DNA of 5,579 nt from Rhodospirillales bacterium (GTDB taxonomy: Bacteria > Pseudomonadota > Alphaproteobacteria > Acetobacterales > Acetobacteraceae): contig JAGWOU010000159.1 of the NCBI GenBank assembly GCA_028870815.1, forward strand, positions 1 to 5,579, given 5' to 3'. This document shows, one piece after another, positions 1-5,357 of the stretch. Each line of letters opens with the position of its first letter. Positions within the stretch are counted from its first letter, which is position 1. Under the pieces are notes generated by a model that had not been told where the DNA came from, made no database searches, and saw nothing but the letters and a program-made list of their open reading frames with translations. Made by a program: the position numbers and the translations under genes.

Positions 1-1
1 G

Positions 2-229
2 AAACTCATCGGCTCGAACGAATTGTTCGGCCGGGCGGATAGTTCCGATTATGTTGACCAGGACGCGGTGGAGAAAGAGCTGCTCTGGGCCAGGCGGCTC
101 TGCAATGATCGCGGTTGGCCGACCATCGATGTCACCCGCCGCTCCATTGAGGAAACCGCCGCCACGGTGCTGAAACTGATGGATAACTGGCACGCCAAGC
201 GCGCCGGAGCCATGCAAGTATCTCAGTAA
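2..229 (+). CDS. Pyruvate,phosphate dikinase / PEP synthase regulatory protein, C-terminal part (5' end outside window)
   Basis: Only the last 75 codons are present; the open frame runs in from the left edge and stops at TAA 227-229. The visible residues contain the conserved C-terminal signature of the DUF299 (PPSR) family: a YVD start, an acidic helix with ARRLC, then GWPTIDVTRRSIEETAATVLKL. Known members are bifunctional cytoplasmic enzymes. They inactivate pyruvate,phosphate dikinase or PEP synthase by ADP-dependent phosphorylation of a threonine and reactivate it by Pi-dependent dephosphorylation, so they switch gluconeogenic PEP formation. The P-loop part of the enzyme lies upstream of the window and cannot be checked. 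The last eight residues (AGAMQVSQ) lie beyond the conserved region and are probably a variable tail. Whether the target is PPDK or PEP synthase cannot be told from this fragment. No clear terminator follows the stop. The TTG at 23-25 is internal and not a real start. Confidence 0.9.
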   Translation, partial: KLIGSNELFGRADSSDYVDQDAVEKELLWARRLCNDRGWPTIDVTRRSIEETAATVLKLMDNWHAKRAGAMQVSQ

Positions 230-251
230 AAAGGGTTTTCTGGCGCGGATT

Positions 252-268
252 GCTACTTATATAAGCAT
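252..268 (+). promoter_or_regulatory. Candidate AT-rich promoter element (weak)
   Basis: The only strongly AT-rich patch between the regulator gene and the SDR gene is here. It contains a perfect 10-bp palindrome CTTATATAAG (256-265) with a TATATAA core that could act as a -10 element for transcription of the downstream gene cluster. The hexamer at about 236-241 (TTTTCT), at the right distance for a -35, is a poor match to TTGACA. The call therefore rests on base composition and position alone. I saw no DnaA-box or CtrA-type motif nearby. Confidence 0.22.
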
Positions 269-282
269 CATCGTCTTAGAGC

Positions 283-415
283 CGGATGACATGAGATCGA
301 ATCGCCCCGGCGATCGCTCTCATGTCTGAATCCGTCTCTGAATTAATGAATTAGAGGGCGATTCAGACTTCAGTTCCGCTCGCAAAGCGAGCGAACCTAA
401 AGTCATCGCGCTCTA
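283..415. repeat. Cluster of overlapping inverted repeats (REP/MITE-like intergenic element, or leader RNA)
   Basis: Three sizeable dyads are packed end to end and share arms. Dyad A pairs 288-296 (GACATGAGA) with 318-326, with an inner ATCGCC/GGCGAT stem (301-306 with 309-314) and an outer CGGAT/ATCCG (283-287 with 330-334). Dyad B pairs 324-332 (GTCTGAATC) perfectly with 360-368 and has an inner CTCT-AATT / AATTAGAG stem (336-344 with 349-356). Dyad C pairs 366-383 with 387-404 (15 of 18 positions, AAA loop). After a TCA bulge it continues through GCGAT/ATCGC (358-362 with 405-409) and TAGAG/CTCTA (352-356 with 411-415). A fourth pairing is possible: GAATCGCCC (299-307) with GGGCGATTC (356-364). 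No reading frame here looks coding. A palindromic dispersed repeat inserted between genes is my first reading; a structured 5' leader of the SDR transcript is the alternative. Confidence 0.7.
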
Positions 416-422
416 GGGAGGG
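415..422 (+). promoter_or_regulatory. Ribosome binding site of the SDR gene
   Basis: The purine run AGGGAGGG lies 6 bases before the ATG at 429. It favours that ATG over the TTG at 426, which would be only 3 bases from the run. The site directly abuts the 3' arm of the large dyad C (411-415), so folding of that element could affect ribosome access; this last point is inference. Confidence 0.6.
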
Positions 423-428
423 TTTTTG

Positions 429-1208
429 ATGGATCTTGGCCTTAAATCCCGCACCGCCCTTGTTTGCGCCGCCAGCGCCGGGCTTGGCCGCGCCTGCGCC
501 CTCGCCCTCGCCAAGGAAGGGGTGAGTGTCACCATCACTGCCCGCGACCGCGACCGGCTGGAAGAAACGGCCGAGGAATTGCGCCGGCTCACTGATGTCC
601 GCATCAGCACCGTGGCGGGCGATATCACAACGGATGAAGGCCGCGCCGCCGCCCTGCTGGCCTGCCCTAATCCCGATATTCTCATCAATAATGCCGGCGG
701 TCCGCCCCCGGGGGATTTCCGGGATCTTTCGGAAGAAGACTGGCAGGCGGCGCTGAACGCCAATCTCCTCACCCCTATCGCGCTTATCCGCGCCACACTG
801 GATTGCATGATCACCCGCAAATTCGGGCGCATCATCAACATCACCTCAAGTGCTGTAAAATCGCCAATCCCGAGCCTTGGCTTGTCCAACACTGCCCGCA
901 CCGGCCTCACCGGCTTCGTCGCCGGGCTGTCCCGCCAGGTGGCCAAGCATAACGTCACCATCAACAACCTACTGCCCGGCGCCTTCAACACCGACCGTTT
1001 GCGCAAAACCGCCGAAGGTACGGCAAAATCCTCCGGGCGCGAGGTTGATGATATCCTCGCCGAGCGCGCCGCCGCCAACCCTACCCGGCGCGTGGGCGAG
1101 CCGGAGGAATTCGGCGCGATGTGCGCGTTCCTCTGCTCAGCCCATGCCGGCTATATCGTCGGGCAGAATATCCTCATGGATGGCGGGGCGTTTAATTCCA
1201 CGATGTAA
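429..1208 (+). CDS. SDR-family oxidoreductase, 3-oxoacyl-ACP-reductase-like with atypical catalytic residues
   Basis: This is a 259-residue Rossmann-fold protein of usual classical-SDR length. The dinucleotide-binding loop reads CAASAGLG (residues 13-20) in place of the usual TGxxxGxG. It is followed by TARDRDRL (37-44), which suggests NADP preference, GDI (64-66), NNAGG (87-91) and the helix-4 asparagine region NANLL (110-114). The segment RIINITSS (134-141) supplies the active-site Ser140. Aligned without gaps to E. coli FabG over RIINI...GLxGF, the catalytic Tyr and Lys positions are Ser153 and Arg157 (LSNTAR). The C-terminus has the normal substrate-loop PGAF (183-186) and GQNILMDGGAF (245-255). 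This matches a known SDR subgroup described as FabG-like but lacking perfect cofactor and tetrad motifs; its substrate is unknown. The ATG at 429 is preferred because of the strong SD at 415-422. The gene ends 49 bases before leuS and is probably co-transcribed with it. Confidence 0.9.
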   Translation: MDLGLKSRTALVCAASAGLGRACALALAKEGVSVTITARDRDRLEETAEELRRLTDVRISTVAGDITTDEGRAAALLACPNPDILINNAGGPPPGDFRDLSEEDWQAALNANLLTPIALIRATLDCMITRKFGRIINITSSAVKSPIPSLGLSNTARTGLTGFVAGLSRQVAKHNVTINNLLPGAFNTDRLRKTAEGTAKSSGREVDDILAERAAANPTRRVGEPEEFGAMCAFLCSAHAGYIVGQNILMDGGAFNSTM

Positions 1209-1257
1209 AACCCCCGCCCTTGGCGGCGTCTGGCCTCAAGGATAAACAGGCGCCACC

Positions 1258-3816
1258 ATGTCTGACACCGAAACCACGCGTTACGATTTTTCCGCTTCCG
1301 AGCCGCATTGGCAGGCCGAGTGGAACGCCCAAGCCTGCTTCAAGGCCGAGGATGTGCCCACAAACGGCCAGCCCAAATATTATGTGCTGGAGATGTTCCC
1401 CTACCCGTCGGGGAAAATCCATATGGGCCATGTGCGCAATTATACGCTGGGCGACGTGGTGGCGCGCTATAAGCGGGCGCAGGGTTTCTCGGTGCTGCAC
1501 CCCATGGGGTGGGACGCGTTTGGCCTTCCGGCCGAGAATGCCGCCCGGGAAAACAAGGCCAACCCGGCGGACTGGACCTATAAGAACATCGCCAATATGC
1601 GTGCCGAGCTGCAACGCATGGGCTTCTCCCTGGATTGGTCCCGCGAATTCGCCACCTGCGACCCTGAATATTATGGCCAGCAGCAGAAATTATTCCTGGA
1701 TTTCTGGAAAGCTGGGCTGGTGGAACGCCGCGATGCCAGCGTGAACTGGGACCCGGTGGATATGACCGTGCTCGCCAATGAGCAGGTGATCGACGGGCGT
1801 GGCTGGCGCTCCGGTGCCTTGGTGGAGAAGAAAAAACTCTCCCAATGGTTCCTGAAAATCACCGATTACGCGCAGGATCTGCTGGACGGGCTGAATACGC
1901 TCGACCGCTGGCCCGAGCGTGTGAAGCTGATGCAGGAAAACTGGATCGGCCACTCCCAAGGTGCCGAAGTCAGCTTCAAGCTGGCGGGCAGCGAGGAGCA
2001 CGTCACCGTCTACACCACAAGGCCGGATACGTTGTTCGGCATGTCCTTCCTGGCCATCGCGGCGGAGCATCCGCTGGCCAAGCAGGTGGCGGAAACCAAT
2101 GCGGGTGCTGCCGCGTTCATCGCGGAATGCGCCAGCCAGGGTACGTCCGAAGCCGCGATCGAGGCCGCCGAGAAACGCGGTTTCGCCACTGGGTTGGAGG
2201 TGATCAACCCCTTCACCGGCCAGAGCCACCCGGTCTGGATCGCGAATTTCGTGCTGATGGAATACGGCACGGGTGCGATTTTCGGCTGCCCCTGCGGCGA
2301 CCAGCGCGATTTGGATTTCGCCCGGAAATATGATTTGCCGGTGCCGGTTGTCGTCTCACCGGAAAAGGACACCGCGCCGGAAATCGCCAACAAGGCGCTG
2401 GATGGCGAGGGCTTCATCGTTAATTCCGGCTTCCTGAACGGTCTGCCCACCAAGGATGCCAAGCCCCGCGCCATTGAGGAACTGGAAAAGCTGGGTGTCG
2501 GCAAGGCGGTGCAAAACTGGCGCCTGCGCGATTGGGGCATTTCCCGCCAGCGCTATTGGGGCTGCCCGATCCCGGTGATCCATTGCGAGGCGTGCGGCCC
2601 GCAACCTGTCCCGGCGGACCAACTCCCCGTCACTCTGCCTGCGGATGTCACGTTTGAGAAACCCGGCAACCCGCTGGACCATCACCCCAGCTGGCGCCAT
2701 GTGAACTGCCCCGCCTGCGGTAAAGCTGCCACGCGCGAGACCGACACGTTCGACACCTTTATCGACAGTTCCTGGTATTTCGCCCGCTTCACGGCTCCTC
2801 ATGCCGAGACGCCCACCAATCTGGCCGCCGCCAATTACTGGCTGCCGGTGGACCAGTATGTCGGCGGCATTGAGCATGCCATTCTGCATCTGCTCTATGC
2901 CCGCTTCTTCACCCGCGCCATGCACAAGACCGGCCATGTTGCGGTGGACGAGCCTTTTGCCGGGCTGTTCACCCAGGGCATGGTCACGCATGAATCCTAT
3001 AAGGATGAAGCGGGCAACTGGCTCTACCCGGAGGAGATTGCCCGCACCGCCGATGGTGCCGTGCTGAAATCCACCGGCGCTCCTGTCACGGTGGGGCGTG
3101 TGGAGAAAATGTCCAAATCCAAGCGCAACACGGTGGACCCCGGTGCCATCGTGGAACGCTTCGGCGCGGATACGGCGCGCTGGTTCGTGCTGTCGGACAA
3201 TCCGCCCGAGCGCGATGTGGAATGGACCGAGAATGGCGTGCAGGGCTCCTTCCGCTTTCTGCAACGCCTCGCCCGCGTGGGCGAGGACATCGCCAAATCC
3301 GGCACCGCCTCCGTGGAAAGCTACGGGCCGGACGCCAAAAAACTCCGCCAGCTCGCCCACCGCTCCATCGAGGCCGTGACCCAGGCGCTGGAAAGCTTCG
3401 CCTTCAATCTGGCGGTGGCGCGGCTTTATGAGCTGCTGAACGCCGTGGCCACCCCGGGCGAAGGGGCTGATATGCAGGCCGCCCGGTTCGAGGCCATGGA
3501 AATTCTGGTGCGCCTCGCGGGCCCGCTGGTGCCGCATCTGGCGGAGCATCTTTTCGCTAAGCTGAAGCCTGGCAGCGGCCTTGCCGCCCAGCAACCCTGG
3601 CCGAAGGCCGACCCGGCTTTGCTGGTGGTGGATGAGCTGACGGTGGCCGTGCAGGTGAACGGGAAGCTGCGCGGCACCATATTGGTTCCGGCGGGCGCGG
3701 GTGAGGATATCGCGATCCCGCTTGCCAAGCAGGCCGTGGCGGGCACAATAGGTACGCAGACCATTGTGAAGCAAATCTATGTGCCCGGTAGGATCGTGAA
3801 CTTTGTGGTCAAATAA
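1258..3816 (+). CDS. leuS: Leucyl-tRNA synthetase (LeuRS), full length
   Basis: This class Ia aminoacyl-tRNA synthetase charges tRNA-Leu with leucine in the cytoplasm, using ATP. The 852 residues are typical of bacterial LeuRS, and all domains are present in order. The Rossmann catalytic core has the HIGH motif as HMGH (55-58), preceded by FPYPSGKI, and HPMGWDAFGLPAENAA (81-96). The CP1 editing domain has the threonine-rich TTRPDT (253-258) and GTGAIFGCPCGDQRD ending at Asp351. A CxxC pair at Cys443/Cys446 and another at Cys484/Cys487 suit the zinc-binding insertion. The second half of the active site follows (DTFDTFIDSSWYF, KMSKS at 617-621), then the helical anticodon-binding domain and the C-terminal domain (VAVQVNGKLRGTILVP). 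The DQRD aspartates needed for editing are kept, but the usual preceding His is Gly347. An AAGGA (1238-1242) and a CAGG (1247-1250) are modest SD candidates for the ATG. Its end overlaps the lptE start. Confidence 0.98.
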   Translation: MSDTETTRYDFSASEPHWQAEWNAQACFKAEDVPTNGQPKYYVLEMFPYPSGKIHMGHVRNYTLGDVVARYKRAQGFSVLHPMGWDAFGLPAENAARENKANPADWTYKNIANMRAELQRMGFSLDWSREFATCDPEYYGQQQKLFLDFWKAGLVERRDASVNWDPVDMTVLANEQVIDGRGWRSGALVEKKKLSQWFLKITDYAQDLLDGLNTLDRWPERVKLMQENWIGHSQGAEVSFKLAGSEEHVTVYTTRPDTLFGMSFLAIAAEHPLAKQVAETNAGAAAFIAECASQGTSEAAIEAAEKRGFATGLEVINPFTGQSHPVWIANFVLMEYGTGAIFGCPCGDQRDLDFARKYDLPVPVVVSPEKDTAPEIANKALDGEGFIVNSGFLNGLPTKDAKPRAIEELEKLGVGKAVQNWRLRDWGISRQRYWGCPIPVIHCEACGPQPVPADQLPVTLPADVTFEKPGNPLDHHPSWRHVNCPACGKAATRETDTFDTFIDSSWYFARFTAPHAETPTNLAAANYWLPVDQYVGGIEHAILHLLYARFFTRAMHKTGHVAVDEPFAGLFTQGMVTHESYKDEAGNWLYPEEIARTADGAVLKSTGAPVTVGRVEKMSKSKRNTVDPGAIVERFGADTARWFVLSDNPPERDVEWTENGVQGSFRFLQRLARVGEDIAKSGTASVESYGPDAKKLRQLAHRSIEAVTQALESFAFNLAVARLYELLNAVATPGEGADMQAARFEAMEILVRLAGPLVPHLAEHLFAKLKPGSGLAAQQPWPKADPALLVVDELTVAVQVNGKLRGTILVPAGAGEDIAIPLAKQAVAGTIGTQTIVKQIYVPGRIVNFVVK
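3790..3805 (+). promoter_or_regulatory. SD sequence and TTG start of lptE inside the end of leuS
   Basis: AGGA (3790-3793) lies 9 bases before TTG 3803-3805. In this frame a stop codon (TGA 3797-3799) stands just upstream, and no ATG or GTG occurs before the lipobox. TTG is therefore the only start that gives a complete signal peptide. The site lies within the last leuS codons, which suggests translational coupling. Confidence 0.6.
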
Positions 3817-4312
3817 GTCTTTCGCCGCTTTTGCGCTGCTTGCCCTGTCTGGTTGCGGGTTCGCCCCGCTTTACGGTGGCGCGCAGGGGCAAGCCGCCAC
3901 GGCCGGGCTGGACACGGTACAGGTGCAAAGCATCCCCAACCGCACCGGCCAGATGCTGCGCGAGACCCTGCAACAGCAGCTCTATACCGACGGCGCACCG
4001 ACGACCGAGCTTTATTCCCTCTCGGTTGCCTACACCATCAACCAGGATTTTATCGGCATTCAGGAGGACAGCTCCTCCACACGTGACCGGTTCAACGCCA
4101 CCGCCATCTGGAAACTCACCCCCATCGGCAACCCGAACCAGGTTCTTGCCTCCGGCAATGCCACAGCCATGGACGCGCTGAACGTGATCGACCAGCAATA
4201 TTTCGCCTCCAATCTGGAGACGGAAACGGTGAACCAGCAATTGGCCAATGAAATCGCCGGGCAGATCACCACACAGCTTGCCGCCTGGTTCCGCGCCCAC
4301 CCCAGCTCATGA
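3803..4312 (+). CDS. lptE: LPS-assembly outer-membrane lipoprotein LptE
   Basis: LptE plugs the LptD beta-barrel and helps insert lipopolysaccharide into the outer leaflet of the outer membrane. The 169-residue product begins with a short lipoprotein signal peptide: an N-region with Lys5, a hydrophobic stretch FAAFALLAL and the lipobox LSGC, with the modified cysteine at Cys18. Gly at +2 is compatible with outer-membrane sorting. After it come GFAPLYGG, typical of alphaproteobacterial LptE, IPNRTGQMLRETL (44-56), a beta strand YSLSVAY, the SSSTRDRFNATAIWKL region (90-105) and a C-terminal helix NQQLANEIAGQITTQLAAWF. The protein is small and divergent across the family, so the name rests on the lipobox, these motifs and the conserved place between leuS and holA. 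It starts at TTG within leuS (14-base overlap) and its stop overlaps the holA ATG (ATGA, 4309-4312). Confidence 0.88.
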   Translation: MWSNKSFAAFALLALSGCGFAPLYGGAQGQAATAGLDTVQVQSIPNRTGQMLRETLQQQLYTDGAPTTELYSLSVAYTINQDFIGIQEDSSSTRDRFNATAIWKLTPIGNPNQVLASGNATAMDALNVIDQQYFASNLETETVNQQLANEIAGQITTQLAAWFRAHPSS

Positions 4313-5322
4313 AGCTGGATGCGGGCCGGGTTGACGGGTTTTTAAAGGCGCCATCCGTTCCGCTGATTCTGCTGCACGGGCCGGATGCCGGGCTGGTGGC
4401 TGAACGCGGGTTAATGCTGGCGCGCTCGGTGCCGGGGGCGCTGAACGACCCGTTCCGTTTTGCCGAGCTTTCCAACCCTTCGGCTGACGCGCTGCTGGCG
4501 GAAGCCTCGGCGGCTTCTCTCACCGGCGGGCAGCGCGTGGTGCGGGTACGGGATGCACATGAACAAATTGTCAAGGCGTTAGAAAAATTAACGGAATCAT
4601 CCTCCGACGGGCTGGTGATTCTTGAAGCCGGAGAGCTGACGCCAAAATCCAAACTCCGCGCCCTGGCCGAGAAATCTCCAGAAGTGGCCAGCATCGCTTG
4701 CTACGCGGTTGACGCGGCGCGGCTGCCGCAAGTGATCACCGCGAGGCTGCGGGCGCAGGGCGTGGGCATTGAGCCGGATGCGGCAAGCTGGGCGGCGCAG
4801 AATCTCTCCGGCGAGGAAGGTCCGCTGGGCCAGGCGCTGGAAGTGCTGACCCTTTATGCCGGCGCGGCGAAAACATTATCCCTGGCGGATGTTTCCTCCA
4901 TCCTCGCGGATGGCGGCGATACCTCGATGAACGATGCCATAGATGCGGCGCTGACCGGCGATTCCGCCGCCACGGACAAAGCGCTCTCTTTGGCCTATGA
5001 GGAAGGCGCTTCGCCGGTCGGGCTGATCCGCGTGCTGCTCTCGGAGCTTTTGCGCCTGCGGGTTGCGGCGGGGGCGATGGCGGAGGGTGCGTCTGCCCAG
5101 GAGGCGATCTCCGCCATGCGCCCGCCGGTGTTTTTCAAACGTCAGCCGATGGTGCAGAAAATGCTGCGGCTATGGACCCTGCCGGCGGTTAACCAGGCGC
5201 TGGCGGCGGCGCTGGCGGCGGAAACCGCCTGCAAGACCACTCATATCCCCGACCAGGATTATTGCCGCCAGACCATGCTGGGGCTCGCGGCGCGGGCCCG
5301 CAACGCCGCGAGAAGCCGTTAA
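4309..5322 (+). CDS. holA: DNA polymerase III delta subunit (clamp-loader wrench)
   Basis: The delta subunit opens the beta sliding clamp as part of the clamp-loader complex at the replication fork. The 337-residue length is usual for HolA. Visible features are the non-ATP-binding relic of the P-loop at LLHGPDAGL (21-29), the beta-contacting N-terminal region with FRFAEL (49-54), SLTGGQRVVRVRDA (70-83), the strand DGLVILEAGEL near residue 100 followed by a KSKLRAL helix, and a middle three-helix lid domain (RLRAQGVGIEPDAASWAAQNL...LGQALEVLTLYAG). The C-terminal collar domain includes GASPVGLIRVLLSELLRLR and HIPDQDYCRQTMLGLAARAR. The ATG overlaps the lptE stop in an ATGA, a pattern that usually means translational coupling; no separate strong SD is needed. 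The Ala-rich stretch near the end (LAAALAAETA) is helix composition, not a frameshift. A parS-type site follows within 10 bases of the stop. Confidence 0.93.
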   Translation: MKLDAGRVDGFLKAPSVPLILLHGPDAGLVAERGLMLARSVPGALNDPFRFAELSNPSADALLAEASAASLTGGQRVVRVRDAHEQIVKALEKLTESSSDGLVILEAGELTPKSKLRALAEKSPEVASIACYAVDAARLPQVITARLRAQGVGIEPDAASWAAQNLSGEEGPLGQALEVLTLYAGAAKTLSLADVSSILADGGDTSMNDAIDAALTGDSAATDKALSLAYEEGASPVGLIRVLLSELLRLRVAAGAMAEGASAQEAISAMRPPVFFKRQPMVQKMLRLWTLPAVNQALAAALAAETACKTTHIPDQDYCRQTMLGLAARARNAARSR

Positions 5323-5334
5323 GCCGCCGCGATA

Positions 5335-5350
5335 TGTTCCACGTGGAACA
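5335..5350. promoter_or_regulatory. parS: parS-type centromere site (ParB binding site)
   Basis: TGTTCCACGTGGAACA is a perfect 16-bp palindrome that fits the widely conserved bacterial parS consensus TGTTNCACGTGNAACA. Chromosomal ParB loads here as a CTP-dependent clamp and spreads, organising the origin region for segregation and SMC loading. The dyad continues outward with CGATA/TATCG, giving a perfect 26-bp palindrome at 5330-5355. It occupies most of the 35-bp gap between the convergent holA and chemoreceptor genes. It has no following T-run, so it is not a standard terminator, although in RNA it would fold as a strong hairpin. The exact consensus match is what makes the call. No other copy is seen in the window. 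Confidence 0.88.
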
Positions 5351-5357
5351 TATCGAT

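Noticed and set aside
230..428. Origin of replication in the gap after the dikinase regulator gene
   Set aside because: I found no DnaA boxes (TTATCCACA-like) or CtrA half-site pairs. The AT-rich part is only about 15 bases, and the rest is explained by inverted repeats.
413..1078. A 221-codon minus-strand open frame over the SDR gene
   Set aside because: Low-complexity Arg/Ser/Ala product antisense to a complete SDR; a shadow of codon bias.
1214..1226. Small CCGCC-CTT-GGCGG hairpin between the SDR gene and leuS
   Set aside because: Only 5 bp of stem with a 3-base loop and no T-run, so it is neither a terminator nor a recognisable aminoacyl-synthetase leader.
2356..3774. A 472-codon open frame on the minus strand inside leuS
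   Set aside because: It is fully antisense to an unmistakable LeuRS. Its product has no recognisable motif, and long antisense frames are expected in GC-rich genes with biased third positions.
4080..4085. CACGTG core inside lptE as a second parS
   Set aside because: The flanking bases are not symmetric and do not match the TGTT/AACA arms of parS.
3809..4300. Minus-strand open frame antisense to lptE
   Set aside because: It covers the same DNA as a well supported lipoprotein gene and shows no family features.
5195..5222. GGCGGC-rich repeat near the end of holA
   Set aside because: It encodes an ordinary Ala-rich helix; the repetition reflects GCG codon use, not a separate element.
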